DNA of 58,200 bases. Source: Sphingomonas sp. Leaf208 (GTDB taxonomy: Bacteria; Pseudomonadota; Alphaproteobacteria; Sphingomonadales; Sphingomonadaceae). This document shows positions 43,413 through 53,470 of this stretch, piece after piece. The stretch is taken from NCBI RefSeq assembly GCF_001421415.1, contig NZ_LMKH01000038.1, positions 1-58,200 of the forward strand, in the 5' to 3' direction. Within the stretch, counting starts at the first letter, position 1. Each line of letters begins with the position of its first letter. A model generated the notes under the pieces. The model made no database searches, had not been told where the DNA came from, and worked only from the letters and a program-made list of their open reading frames with translations. Position numbers and translations under genes: made by a program.

Positions 43413-45638
43413 ATGAACGTCATCCCGTCAAACCTGCAACCTGGAAACGTAACGAAAGCGGGATCACTACCCGCTTCGCGGCTAGCCGATAGTGAGCGCC
43501 CGCCGCTTGTGCAGCAATATTTGCGCATTATACTCCGCTGGAAGTATGTTATCATCGGTGTTACGGTAGCGTGTATCGTATTAGGTCTCATCATCACTTT
43601 GCTGATGACGCCAAAATACACCGCGACCGCAACCGTTGAGATTGCGCGCGAAAGCTCACAGGTCACTAACATTCAGGGTGTAGACCGCGATACCAGCATC
43701 GCCGACCAAGAGTTCTACCAGACGCAATACGGACTGCTGCGATCTCGTGCATTGTCAGAGCGCGTCGCCAGCCAATTGCGGCTTGTCGACGATGCCAATT
43801 TTTTCAAGATGTTTGGTGGAAAAGGTCAGAGTGCTGCATTTATACAAAAAGACGGTCGCTATACGGCGGCAGGACGCGCTGAACGGCAGCGTTTAGCGGG
43901 CGAAATCTTACTCCGGAACGTATCAATAAACCCTACGCGGTTGTCACGTCTGGTTGATATTGCGTTTGTTAGCCCACAAGCGGCTTTGTCGGCGCGTGTC
44001 GCGAACGCTTGGGCAGAGAACTTTATCCAGACCAACCTTGAGCGTAAAGTACAGGCGACTTCTTACGGCCGCAACCTGCTCGAGCGGCAGCTGCAACTGC
44101 AGAAGCAGCGTCTTGATCAGAGCCAGCGCCAGCTGGTCACGTATGCATCTGAACAGGAGATCATTAATCTTCCTGCACAGAATAGTGGGAGCAATGGTTC
44201 GGCTACATCCGAACGTTCCATCGTCGCGGACGATCTTGCCGCACTCAACTCTGCATTAACACAAGCGACGGCAGATCGGATTCAAGCCGAGGCACGTTAC
44301 CGCGCAGGCGGGGGCGGCGGTGCATCGACCGAGGCACTCGGCAATGTAGCAATAAATAATCTGCGTCAGCGGCGTGCTGAGCTCGCTGCGCAGTACCAGC
44401 AGCTAATGGTGCAGTTCGAGCCAGGCTATCCAAGCGCACGCGCACTCAAATCGCAGATTGACCAGCTTGACAGCGCAATCGGACGGGAAGAGTCAAGGGT
44501 ATCGGGATCGATCCAAAGCAACTACCGCGCAGCGACCGGACGGGAGGAAGCGCTTCAGGCGCGTGTCAACCAGCTTAAGTTGAGCTATCTTGATAATCGC
44601 CGACGTTCAATTCAATACAATATCTACCAGCAAGAGGTGGATACTAATCGCGCGCTCTACGACGGTCTACTACAACGCTACAAGGAGATTGGCGTCGCAA
44701 ACGGCGTCGGCGTTAATAACATTTCAGTCGTCGATACTGCTGATGAGCCGCAGAAGCCTTCGAGCCCACGCTTCTTAATTAACCTTCTTGTGTCCCTGCT
44801 GGGCGGCCTAGCGCTTGGGGCAATCGCAGCTCTTGCTCTCGATCAGATGGACGAGGCATTCGCCGATCCCGGCGAGGTCGAGCGCAAGCTTGGACTGCCG
44901 TTGCTCGGCTCAGTACCCAAGATTGGCGACAATCGTGAGCCCCGCGACGAATTGCTTGATCGTAAGTCAGATCTCGTTGACTCTTATCTTGCTATCAACA
45001 CAAACTTGAGCTTTGCGACTGAGCACGGCGCACCGCGCTCGTTCTCTGTCACCTCGACGCGTCCAGCAGAAGGCAAGTCAACGACCGCACTCGCGCTCGC
45101 GACAATGCTCGCACGGGCGGGCAAGCGGGTGATTCTAATCGACGGCGACATGCGCTCCCCTTCAGTTCATTACTTCGGCAACGTTGGACACGAGCGCGGA
45201 CTTAGCAATTTTCTTGCAGGCGAGGATACAATAGAGCCACTCACCTTCCAAATGTCAGATCTTGGCTTAACCGCAATGTCAGCGGGCCCAATTCCACCTA
45301 ACGCGGCGGAACTGCTAACTGGTAGTCGTCTTGCCACATTGATCGATCGGCTGCTCGGGCAGTATGATCATGTCGTTATTGATAGCCCTCCCGTCATGGG
45401 ACTTGCCGACGCGCCCCTAATCGCGGCGCGGGTAGAGGGCGTCGTCTACGCAGTAGAATCTAACGGTATTCGCGCGAACCAAGTGAAGACTGCGCTGGGG
45501 CGCCTTGCGGCCTCTAATGTACGCATTTTTGGTGGTGTACTGACAAAATTCGAAGCGCGTCGTGCTACATATGGTTACGGTTACGAATATGGTTATGGTT
45601 ACGGGCGCTCGAAAGACGATGCCAAGGACGGGATTTAA
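43413..45638 (+). CDS. Wzc-like chain-length regulator / BY-kinase (second copy)
   Basis: This 741-residue fusion has one membrane helix near 45-66, a long periplasmic coiled coil, a second helix near 450-470 and the BY-kinase domain. That domain shows Walker A (RPAEGKSTT), Walker A' (VILIDGDMRSP) and Walker B (VVIDSPPV). The C-terminal tail is a short tandem Tyr-Gly stretch (YGYGYEYGYGYG). That tail arises from a hexanucleotide-like repeat and can be the autophosphorylation cluster. It differs in sequence from the 5.1-7.2 kb kinase, so both systems could work in parallel. Confidence 0.9.
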   Translation: MNVIPSNLQPGNVTKAGSLPASRLADSERPPLVQQYLRIILRWKYVIIGVTVACIVLGLIITLLMTPKYTATATVEIARESSQVTNIQGVDRDTSIADQEFYQTQYGLLRSRALSERVASQLRLVDDANFFKMFGGKGQSAAFIQKDGRYTAAGRAERQRLAGEILLRNVSINPTRLSRLVDIAFVSPQAALSARVANAWAENFIQTNLERKVQATSYGRNLLERQLQLQKQRLDQSQRQLVTYASEQEIINLPAQNSGSNGSATSERSIVADDLAALNSALTQATADRIQAEARYRAGGGGGASTEALGNVAINNLRQRRAELAAQYQQLMVQFEPGYPSARALKSQIDQLDSAIGREESRVSGSIQSNYRAATGREEALQARVNQLKLSYLDNRRRSIQYNIYQQEVDTNRALYDGLLQRYKEIGVANGVGVNNISVVDTADEPQKPSSPRFLINLLVSLLGGLALGAIAALALDQMDEAFADPGEVERKLGLPLLGSVPKIGDNREPRDELLDRKSDLVDSYLAINTNLSFATEHGAPRSFSVTSTRPAEGKSTTALALATMLARAGKRVILIDGDMRSPSVHYFGNVGHERGLSNFLAGEDTIEPLTFQMSDLGLTAMSAGPIPPNAAELLTGSRLATLIDRLLGQYDHVVIDSPPVMGLADAPLIAARVEGVVYAVESNGIRANQVKTALGRLAASNVRIFGGVLTKFEARRATYGYGYEYGYGYGRSKDDAKDGI
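45570..45605 (+). repeat. Hexanucleotide-like repeats encoding the Wzc Tyr-Gly tail
   Basis: Repeated TAT/TAC GGT units (about six, one with GAA in place of GGT) encode alternating Tyr-Gly. Length variation would alter the number of phosphorylatable tyrosines. Confidence 0.6.
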
Positions 45639-45647
45639 GAGCTCGGC

Positions 45648-46907
45648 ATGCCGTCCAAATCGCCACGTCGTATTAGCCACAGGCACCGTCCGGCCAGCGA
45701 TTGGGTGGGCCGCATTGCGCTCTTCTGCGGCGTAGCCGTGCTGGGGTATCAGAGCATTATCTTCTCCGTGTCACAGGTCGCCGCCAAGTCACGACCTGCA
45801 TCTGCCGACGCAATCATTTCCTACGACGGGCGTTTGATTGCGGCGCATGCGGCGACGCTTCTGACTCCAACCGTGAATGCAAGCGAACGCGCCAAAGCAG
45901 CTGCACTATCGCGCGCGGCACTTCGAAACGATCCTACAGCTGTTTCAGCAGCAGCGACGCTTGGCCTCGTCACTCTTGCTCAGGGCGACGTAGCGAACGG
46001 GAAACGCCTACTTGCCTACGCGCAGATGCTTTCGCGCCGGAACTTCCAGACCCAATTGTGGTCAATAGAAGAAGCGGTCGGAAGAGGAGACGTTGCAGGT
46101 GCGCTGCGCTGGTACGACATCGCGCTACGTACAAAGCCCGACGTGAGCAACATACTTTTTCCTGTGCTGGCGGGAGCATCGCATGACCCCGCAATTCGTA
46201 CCGCGCTAGTGCAAACGCTTGCGGGAAATCCGCTCTGGGCTAACAGCTACATTAATTTTGCGGCAGGGCAGAAGGACGATCCGAAGAGCACCGCTTCACT
46301 ATTTGTAGATCTGCGTGCTCACGGGGTGACCATTCCTGCTTCGGCGCAGGCCGCAGTCATCAACATCTTACTCAATGCCGGCAATGTTGATCAGGCTTGG
46401 CGCTACTATGCCACAATACGCCCTGGCGTCGATCGTACACGTGCACGCGATCCACGCTTCGCCGCAATGCTCGAAACGCCGTCGGCGTTCGACTGGACGA
46501 CACTAAGCGATAACAGCATAGCCATCTCTATTCAGCGAACACGTGAGGGCGGCATGTTCGAATTTTCCATGCCAGCAAGCATCGGCGGCCCCGTACTTCA
46601 GCAGATCCAGCTCCTACCGCCCGGTAGCTACCGCTTAGCCGGACACAGTGACGGCATCGCACAAGACGCGAACGCACTTCCCTATTGGATGCTGACCTGC
46701 CGTAGCAACGGGAGCGAACTTGGTCGCGTGCCTGTGCCCAATTCGGCACAGACACGCGGTATGTTCGTTGGAACGCTGACGGTCCCAGCAAATTGTCCAG
46801 TTCAGACTTTGACCCTTTTTGCACAGCCTTCCGACAAAATAGGTGGGACTTCAGGGCAAATCTATCGCGTTGCATTGACGCCCCTTAATGCTCAAGGACC
46901 AAGTTAA
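45648..46907 (+). CDS. TPR-like protein of the second export unit
   Basis: This 419-residue protein has an N-terminal membrane helix (about 21-44). It is then alpha-helical and alanine-rich with repeated TPR-like units (for example AALSRAALRNDPTAVSAAATLG). The C-terminal part (about 290-419) is beta-rich. It is 9 bp downstream of the wzc-like gene, so it is probably in the operon. Comparable tetratricopeptide proteins close Wza/Wzc/ligase operons. No enzyme motif is visible. Confidence 0.6.
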   Translation: MPSKSPRRISHRHRPASDWVGRIALFCGVAVLGYQSIIFSVSQVAAKSRPASADAIISYDGRLIAAHAATLLTPTVNASERAKAAALSRAALRNDPTAVSAAATLGLVTLAQGDVANGKRLLAYAQMLSRRNFQTQLWSIEEAVGRGDVAGALRWYDIALRTKPDVSNILFPVLAGASHDPAIRTALVQTLAGNPLWANSYINFAAGQKDDPKSTASLFVDLRAHGVTIPASAQAAVINILLNAGNVDQAWRYYATIRPGVDRTRARDPRFAAMLETPSAFDWTTLSDNSIAISIQRTREGGMFEFSMPASIGGPVLQQIQLLPPGSYRLAGHSDGIAQDANALPYWMLTCRSNGSELGRVPVPNSAQTRGMFVGTLTVPANCPVQTLTLFAQPSDKIGGTSGQIYRVALTPLNAQGPS

Positions 46908-47239
46908 CGATAGCATAAACTGAATATGTAGTGGCTTTAGTCGGCAGATTAAACTTTATGCATGGTTGGAACGTTGGTAGACGAACTTTCTCCGCCATGC
47001 CTGCGCAGTTAGAAGTTAACTACGCAGTGCACCACTCGTTAAAATTCCGATAAATTTACTGGTTATGACGACCAGATTGCCGCTGTACTTTGAGAGAGAG
47101 CAGCATATGGCTTATGATTGCGTGAAATTCTGATACTTATTTTTCCTTTACGGATTAATAACATTCAGGACACGGAATATTTTAGATCCTATGTCTGGTC
47201 GATTGTCTGGTGGATCGTAACCAGCTATTGAGCTGAGCG
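46908..47239. other. Intergenic region ahead of rmlC
   Basis: About 330 AT-rich bases hold no gene. They should contain the promoter of the rml operon. No unequivocal -35/-10 pair or hairpin was chosen. Confidence 0.45.
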
Positions 47240-47815
47240 ATGCCATTCTCTTTACCCGTTCAACTCATCCGTCCAAAGCGTTTCGGCGACAGCCGTGGCT
47301 GGTTCACCGAGGTCTATTCGGTGCCCGCCTTCGAAAAGCTGGGCATCACCTGCACGTTTGTGCAGGACAATCACTCGCTGTCGATACCGGCGTTTACCTT
47401 GCGCGGTCTGCATTTTCAGACGCCGCCCCGCGGCCAAGACAAGCTAGTGCGCTGCGTCCGCGGCACGATCTTTGACATCGCGGTCGACATCCGCAGGGGT
47501 TCGCCAACCTACGGCCAGTGGGTCGGGGCAGAGCTGTCGGCAGAGAACGGCCACCAGCTCTTCATCCCGATTGGCTTCGCGCACGGCTTCGTAACGCTCG
47601 AGGACAATTGCGAAGTCTCGTACAAATGCTCGGACACGTACGAACCTGACTCCGATGGTGGCATCCGCTGGGACGATCCCGCGATCGGCATCGACTGGCC
47701 GCTGCCCGCTGATACTTCTCCTGAACTGTCGGCGAAGGATGCGGTGCAGCCGTTGCTCGCCGACTTCGACAGCCCGTTCCCCTATGATGGCCGCCCGCTG
47801 GCGCCGCTCGCCTGA
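47240..47815 (+). CDS. rmlC: dTDP-4-dehydrorhamnose 3,5-epimerase
   Basis: This 191-residue cupin enzyme has family landmarks near the N-terminus: PKRFGDSRGWFTEVY, the RGLHFQ segment with the catalytic His, and KLVRCVRGTIFDIAVDIR. It makes dTDP-4-keto-L-rhamnose. It is the first gene of the order rmlC-B-D-A, and rmlB follows after 11 bp. In the usual sphingan set rmlA comes first. Confidence 0.95.
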   Translation: MPFSLPVQLIRPKRFGDSRGWFTEVYSVPAFEKLGITCTFVQDNHSLSIPAFTLRGLHFQTPPRGQDKLVRCVRGTIFDIAVDIRRGSPTYGQWVGAELSAENGHQLFIPIGFAHGFVTLEDNCEVSYKCSDTYEPDSDGGIRWDDPAIGIDWPLPADTSPELSAKDAVQPLLADFDSPFPYDGRPLAPLA

Positions 47816-47826
47816 AGGACACACCC

Positions 47827-48882
47827 ATGCGCATTTTTGTCACCGGCGGGGCCGGTTTCATTGGCTCGGCCCTCGTCCGCCACCTGATCGAGAACACCGA
47901 GCATGAGGTGTTGAACTTCGACAAGCTGACCTATGCCGGCACGCTTTCGACGGTCGAACGCGTCGCGAACTCGAACCGCTACCGCTTCGTTCAAGGCGAC
48001 ATCTGCGATGCACACACGGTCAAGGCCACGATCGCCGAGTTCAAACCCGAGATCGTCACGCATCTGGCGGCTGAGAGCCATGTCGACAGATCGATTGATG
48101 ACCCCGGCGCGTTCGTCCAGACCAACGTCGTTGGCACGTTCACGATGCTTAGCGAAGCGCGCGCCTATTGGCTCAGCCTTGATGACGAGACCAAGGCGGC
48201 ATTCCGCTTCCATCATATCTCGACCGACGAAGTCTACGGCTCGCTCGGCGATACCGGGCTGTTCACCGAGGAAACGCCGTACGATCCGCGCTCGCCCTAT
48301 TCGGCGTCGAAGGCAGGCTCTGACCATTTCGTCTCGGCCTGGGGTCACACTTTCGGCCTGCCGGTGCTGATCACTAACTGCTCGAACAATTACGGGCCGT
48401 ATCACTTCCCCGAAAAGCTCATCCCGCTAATGATCGTCAGGGCGCTCGCCGGGGCTGATCTGCCGGTTTACGGCAAGGGCGACCAGGTCCGCGACTGGCT
48501 GTTCGTCGAGGATCATGTTCGTGCGCTGCATGCGGTGTTTGAACAGGGCGAGCCCGGCCGGACCTACAACGTCGGCGGGAACAACGAGAAGCAGAACCTC
48601 GATGTCGTGAAGACCGTCTGCTCGATCCTCGACCGGCTTCGTCCACGAACTGACGGCCAGTCCTACGCGACGCAGATCACCTACGTTACCGACCGCCCCG
48701 GGCACGACAAACGCTATGCGATCGACGCGAGCCGCATCAAGAACGAGCTTGGCTGGGAACCTGCCGAGACGTTCGAGACGGGGATCGAGAAGACCGTTGC
48801 CTGGTATCTCGACAACCAGGGCTGGTGGGAAGCGATCGTCAGCGAGCACCAGGCCGACCAACGCCGTGGGCTTTCCGTATGA
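47827..48882 (+). CDS. rmlB: dTDP-glucose 4,6-dehydratase
   Basis: This 351-residue extended SDR has GGAGFIGSA at the N-terminus. The segment HISTDEVYGSLG holds the catalytic Asp-Glu pair, and YSASKAGSD follows. It converts dTDP-glucose to dTDP-4-keto-6-deoxyglucose. Its stop overlaps the rmlD start by 4 bp (ATGA). Confidence 0.96.
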   Translation: MRIFVTGGAGFIGSALVRHLIENTEHEVLNFDKLTYAGTLSTVERVANSNRYRFVQGDICDAHTVKATIAEFKPEIVTHLAAESHVDRSIDDPGAFVQTNVVGTFTMLSEARAYWLSLDDETKAAFRFHHISTDEVYGSLGDTGLFTEETPYDPRSPYSASKAGSDHFVSAWGHTFGLPVLITNCSNNYGPYHFPEKLIPLMIVRALAGADLPVYGKGDQVRDWLFVEDHVRALHAVFEQGEPGRTYNVGGNNEKQNLDVVKTVCSILDRLRPRTDGQSYATQITYVTDRPGHDKRYAIDASRIKNELGWEPAETFETGIEKTVAWYLDNQGWWEAIVSEHQADQRRGLSV

Positions 48883-49802
48883 GCGACGTGAAGCGGATCC
48901 TCGTTACCGGCGGCAACGGCCAACTTGGCACCGAGTTGAGGCGATACGCGTGGCCCGAGGGCTGGGCCGTTACCGCTATCGACATCGACGAGCTAGACCT
49001 ACGCGATACCGCAGCGATCACCGCTATGGTCGCCAAAGGTCATGACGGGCGACCCTGGGCAGCCGTGATCTCGGCTGGCGCTTACACCGCCGTTGATAAA
49101 GCCGAGAGCGACATCGTCACCGCTTGGGCTGTCAATGCGATGGCGCCAGCGGCGTTTGCTGAAGCTTGCGCTAAGGCCGGCATCCCGATCATTCAGGTCT
49201 CGACCGACTATGTTTTTGACGGTGCGCGCGATGGAGCGTGGGAAGTGACCGATCCGGTTGCCCCGCTCGGCGTCTACGGCGCGTCGAAGCTCGGGGGCGA
49301 ACTCGCGGTTCGCACGTCGGGTGCACTGTATGCGATCGTTCGCACCGCCTGGGTGGTCAGCGCACACGGCAACAATTTTATCAAGACGATGCTCCACGTC
49401 GGCGCGACCAACTCAACTCTGCGCGTGGTCGACGACCAGCACGGCAGCCCGACATCGGCGACCGACCTCGCAGCAGCGCTCGCTACGATCACGATGCGTC
49501 TTGTGGAGGATCCAGCCGCCCCAACCGGGACCTATCACTTCAGCAACGCAGGTGCTGTGACCTGGGCAGGCTTCGCCCGCGAGATCTTCGCGCAGAGCGC
49601 CGCACGTGGCGGGGCCAGCACCGAGGTGCAGGGCATCACCACCGCCGAATACCCGACGCCCGCGACGCGGCCTGCCAATTCGCTGCTGAGTCATGACGCG
49701 ATAGCTCGCGACTACGGCATCCATCCATCGGCGTGGCAAACCGCTCTCGGCAATATCCTCGATGAACTGCTTGGGGCATCCAACAAGGAGACACGCGCGT
49801 GA
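48879..49802 (+). CDS. rmlD: dTDP-4-dehydrorhamnose reductase
   Basis: This 307-residue SDR starts at ATG 48879, coupled to rmlB. It shows GGNGQLG, the STDYVFDG active-site segment and YGASK. It completes dTDP-L-rhamnose with NAD(P)H. Its stop overlaps the rmlA start (GTGA). Confidence 0.95.
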   Translation: MSDVKRILVTGGNGQLGTELRRYAWPEGWAVTAIDIDELDLRDTAAITAMVAKGHDGRPWAAVISAGAYTAVDKAESDIVTAWAVNAMAPAAFAEACAKAGIPIIQVSTDYVFDGARDGAWEVTDPVAPLGVYGASKLGGELAVRTSGALYAIVRTAWVVSAHGNNFIKTMLHVGATNSTLRVVDDQHGSPTSATDLAAALATITMRLVEDPAAPTGTYHFSNAGAVTWAGFAREIFAQSAARGGASTEVQGITTAEYPTPATRPANSLLSHDAIARDYGIHPSAWQTALGNILDELLGASNKETRA

Positions 49803-50668
49803 AGGGCATCATTCTCGCAGGTGGTTCGGGCACGCGTCTCCATCCGGCAACGCTCGCGGTCAACAAGCAGCTGCTACCGGTCTACGACAAGCCGATGATC
49901 TACTACCCGCTGTCCGTGCTGATGCTCGCCGGCATCCGCGACATCTTGATCATCTCGAGCCCCGAATATATCGGCAATTACAAAAAGCTGTTCGGTGACG
50001 GCTCGGCGCTTGGTCTGACCATCGCCTATGCCGAACAGCCCAAGCCTGAGGGCCTCGCCCAAGCGTTCACGATCGGCGCGGCCTTCATCGGCGACGAAAA
50101 TGTGGCGCTGGTGCTCGGCGACAACATCTTCTTCGGTGCGCACCTGACCGACCTGCTCGCGAGCGCGGTCGAGCGCAAGAGTGGCGCAACGGTGTTCTCC
50201 TACCGCGTCGAGGACCCCGAGCGCTACGGCGTGGTCGAGTTCGGAGAAGGCGGCAAGGCAATTAGCCTTGAGGAAAAACCCGATGCCCCCAAGTCGAACC
50301 ACGCGGTCACCGGCCTGTATTTCTACGACAACCGCGTCGTCCAGCTTGCTCGTGATCTAAGGCCGTCGGCACGCGGTGAGCTCGAGATCACCGATCTCAA
50401 CCGCCTTTATATGGACGCCGGAGACCTGTTCGTCGAACAGATGGGCCGTGGCTACGCTTGGCTAGACACCGGCACGCACGACAGCCTTCTCGAGGCATCC
50501 GAGTTCGTACGCACTATACAGCATCGCCAAGGTATTCAAATAGCATGCCTTGAGGAAATCGCGTTTCACCAAGGCTTCATTACTGCTGACCAGGCACGGG
50601 TAGCTGGCGAAAGATTCAAAAAGACAAGTTACGGACGCGCGATATTAAATGCTGTTACTGGAGCTTAA
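49799..50668 (+). CDS. rmlA: Glucose-1-phosphate thymidylyltransferase
   Basis: This 289-residue nucleotidyltransferase has the signature GGSGTRLHP, the KQLLPVYDKPM segment and EKP later (SLEEKPD). It makes dTDP-glucose and commits carbon to dTDP-rhamnose. The start is GTG 49799. It ends the rml operon; an AT-rich gap of about 180 bp precedes manC. Confidence 0.96.
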   Translation: MKGIILAGGSGTRLHPATLAVNKQLLPVYDKPMIYYPLSVLMLAGIRDILIISSPEYIGNYKKLFGDGSALGLTIAYAEQPKPEGLAQAFTIGAAFIGDENVALVLGDNIFFGAHLTDLLASAVERKSGATVFSYRVEDPERYGVVEFGEGGKAISLEEKPDAPKSNHAVTGLYFYDNRVVQLARDLRPSARGELEITDLNRLYMDAGDLFVEQMGRGYAWLDTGTHDSLLEASEFVRTIQHRQGIQIACLEEIAFHQGFITADQARVAGERFKKTSYGRAILNAVTGA

Positions 50669-50850
50669 TTCTTTTTAGCGACTTAAATAAGTGATTTGAT
50701 TACTCTACTTTTAATCGCTGCAAAAAGTTATAATTTATCGAGATATTTTGTTCTAAACTGACATATACTGCTAGATATTTGAATAATATGAATAAGATTC
50801 TGCCGTTACTTAGGCGGAGCATGTAGATTATTTAACTAATAGGAAAATGA

Positions 50851-51918
50851 ATGACTTCAAAAGAGATTATTCCCGTCATTCTTTCAGGTGGATCGGGGAC
50901 CCGCCTCTGGCCGATGTCCAGGCCCGAGATACCCAAGCAGATGCTGGCTCTCACAGCGAGCAAGACAATGCTGCAACTGACCGCGAGTCGAGCATCAGGC
51001 GAGCATTTCGCCGCGCCGATTGTGGTCGCAAATGCACGTCATGCGGACATGGTTGAACAGCAGCTTACGGAGGTCGGCGCTACACTACAGGCCCTGATTC
51101 TCGAGCCAACAGGTCGCAACACAGCGCCAGCGATCGCACTCGCCGCGATCGCGGCAGGTGGCAGCAGCGACGCACTGCTGGTGATGCCGTCCGATCACGT
51201 CATTGCAGATGTTACTGCGTTCCATGCGGCAATCGAAGCCGCGATGCCACTGGTTATGAAAGGGTGGCTGGTCACCTTTGGTATCGCACCCGATGCACCC
51301 GAGACCGGCTATGGCTGGATCCAGATTGGCGACGAACTACAACCCCGCGTTAACCGCGTGAAGCGGTTCGTCGAGAAGCCCCCGCTCGACAAGGCGCAGT
51401 CGATGCTGGCGAGCGGTGATCACGCCTGGAACGGGGGGATTTTTCTGTTCCTGGCCAGTGCGTATCTTGAGGCGCTCGCACAGTTCGATCCGGGCATCCT
51501 AACGGCCACCCAAGAAGCAATGCTTAAGGCAAGGACCGAGGGCTCGAGGATCTACCCCGATGCGGCGGCCTTTGCCGCGTCGCCCGACAGTTCGATCGAT
51601 TATGCAGTGATGGAAAAGGCGGACCGTGTTGCGGTCGTGCCGGTCGCGATGGGCTGGAACGACGTCGGGAGCTGGGACGCGCTGTACGCAATCAGTGATA
51701 CCGACGGTAACGGCAACGCGCATCGTAGCCACGGCGACGGCAATGTACTGGCGATCGACACGAGCAACTGTTTTGTCAGCAGCGATGGCGTCCGTTTTTC
51801 ACTGGTCGGGGTCGACGATCTGATCGTGGTTGCGAGCGGTAACGACGTGCTGATCGTGCCACGCGGTCGCAGCCAAGAGGTAAAAAAGCTAATCGAGACG
51901 ATTAAGTCACCGGTCTAA
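50851..51918 (+). CDS. manC: Mannose-1-phosphate guanylyltransferase
   Basis: This 355-residue protein matches the short form without the C-terminal isomerase domain. It has the pyrophosphorylase signature GGSGTRLWP, the EPTGRNTAPA segment and FVEKPP. It supplies GDP-mannose for mannosyl units or for the gmd/rmd branch at 34-36 kb. The start has a fair AGGAAAATGA site. No phosphomannomutase or isomerase gene is visible in the window. Confidence 0.92.
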   Translation: MTSKEIIPVILSGGSGTRLWPMSRPEIPKQMLALTASKTMLQLTASRASGEHFAAPIVVANARHADMVEQQLTEVGATLQALILEPTGRNTAPAIALAAIAAGGSSDALLVMPSDHVIADVTAFHAAIEAAMPLVMKGWLVTFGIAPDAPETGYGWIQIGDELQPRVNRVKRFVEKPPLDKAQSMLASGDHAWNGGIFLFLASAYLEALAQFDPGILTATQEAMLKARTEGSRIYPDAAAFAASPDSSIDYAVMEKADRVAVVPVAMGWNDVGSWDALYAISDTDGNGNAHRSHGDGNVLAIDTSNCFVSSDGVRFSLVGVDDLIVVASGNDVLIVPRGRSQEVKKLIETIKSPV

Positions 51919-52254
51919 TAGACGAAATCTCATACAGTCTATGGTTTGATCGATCTAAGCGATATTTCTAATATTTAGAGCAGCTTCTCACCGTACTTAG
52001 TCATAACGGGACTCCTCTCGTCGCGCTTTTTTTGAGTCATGGATACTGCCGGTGCAGGCAGCTGGTACAGATGACGAGAGCATTATCAGTGGATCGTTGA
52101 GACAGGGTTGTGGCAGCGATCGTAGACCGGTCTGTCGCGTCGACAGGCGGCGGTACGGATCGGTGTCAGCGGCGCGGACGCTGTCTTGTTGGCAACAGCT
52201 TCCAAACCAGCACGGAACGCTGCCACTACAGCAGCAAGGGTGATGATCGACGTT
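51919..52254. other. Non-coding stretch before the IS66 relic
   Basis: About 335 bases show no credible gene. They lead into fragments of IS66 transposition genes. Confidence 0.4.
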
Positions 52255-52694
52255 CGATGAGAATCGAGGCGCATGCGGCCAAGGACACCAAGACAGCACT
52301 CGCCGTGGTCGCTGCCAGTCTCGATACTATTGCGCCCACACCGCGCGAGCCCCGCCGGCGCAAGACCAACCGCGAGCGGCTTCCCGCGCGCCTGCAACGG
52401 ATCGAGCAGGTCGTCGACATCGAGAACAAGGCATGTGGCTGCCGCGGCGGCGCTCTGTACGTCATTGGCGAGGATGTCGGCGTACGTGGTCGCGGCGCTC
52501 CCGTGACGTACTTGTTCCGCATGGCTTCCATCCATTCCAACGAAAGGATCGCACCATCAAACCGTGGGATCAGCAGCAGCGCTGAAGATCGTCGAGAGAA
52601 GCTGGCGATCCTACGCAATGCGTTTGCGCCGAATGGGCCGGTCCGCGCGACAGCCAAGCAACACAAAGTCGGCAGCGGCGCCTTTGCAATTTAG
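52255..52694 (+). pseudogene. Scrambled IS66-family remnant (TnpC and TnpA pieces)
   Basis: Within one open frame, 52,350-52,480 encodes a TnpC N-terminal segment (RRRKTNRERLPARLQRIEQV then the GEDV end). Bases 52,580-52,690 encode a TnpA helix-turn-helix-like segment (RREKLAILRNAFAP, then HKVGSG). In an intact element tnpA precedes tnpC, so the order here is inverted and the pieces have been rearranged. The element is not functional. Confidence 0.65.
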
Positions 52695-52737
52695 CGGTAG
52701 AATAGTAGCTTCCCTGCACCTCTCGTCAGTTAAGCCT

Positions 52738-53470
52738 CTAAACTGCTTCGATACCACCAATTATCGAGCTAGCTAGGTAATTGTAATGCTCTTGACTTTG
52801 TGAGAAATCTAATAACAGCGAAGCCTTACTGAATCCGTTATCTAACGCCGTAGTATAGTAGGTCTTACCACCGGCATCGGCTTCACGATCAAGCGTGTTC
52901 CGGTACATGTAATCAACAAGCTGACCGTTGCTGAGGCCGAGGGTCGCCTGCGTGAATTCGTTAGATTCAGCAAAGTCATTCGCCGCTTGCGCGAGTGTTA
53001 AGCTCCCGCTTTTCAGTAACTCAGCGTAATAGGTTAATCCGCCTACGTCCGGTTTCCGACCGGCGAAACTGTCATAAAGCAGCGCCACGGCTTGATAGCT
53101 GCTGTCCGTATTGAAATATTTTTCCGCAACGGCATGAGCAGTTAGATAGATATGTTCCGTTGATTCAGAGAAGCTGATCATTAAATCAACGCGTGACTCA
53201 CCTTTGTCGAGGAGGTTGGTGTAGTAAGCCTTACCATCCGCGTCAGGTAAGCGGCCAAGAGAGTGCTGGTAGACATAATCGACAAATGCGCCATTCGAGA
53301 GGGCTCCAGTCTTTGTCCCGAATTCAGCACTATTCATGAGATCGGATGCAACAACAGTAATAGACACATCGTTATGTTCCAGGATTCTTGTGTAAAAGTC
53401 CAAGCCAATTTGATCGGGCTGGCGCTGCAATACAGCGTCATACAATCTAAGTATCTGAGCCGCCGGGGCA
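52738..53470 (-). repeat. Left arm of the long inverted repeat (DUF4214 coding)
   Basis: This segment encodes the last 240 residues of the 460-aa protein. Its protein is very similar to the one encoded at 56,940-57,669 on the opposite strand. Exact nucleotide identity was not computed. Confidence 0.6.

Noticed and set aside
50669..50850. Possible terminator after rmlA
   Set aside because: The arms are imperfect and far apart in an AT-rich stretch. It may just be promoter sequence for manC.
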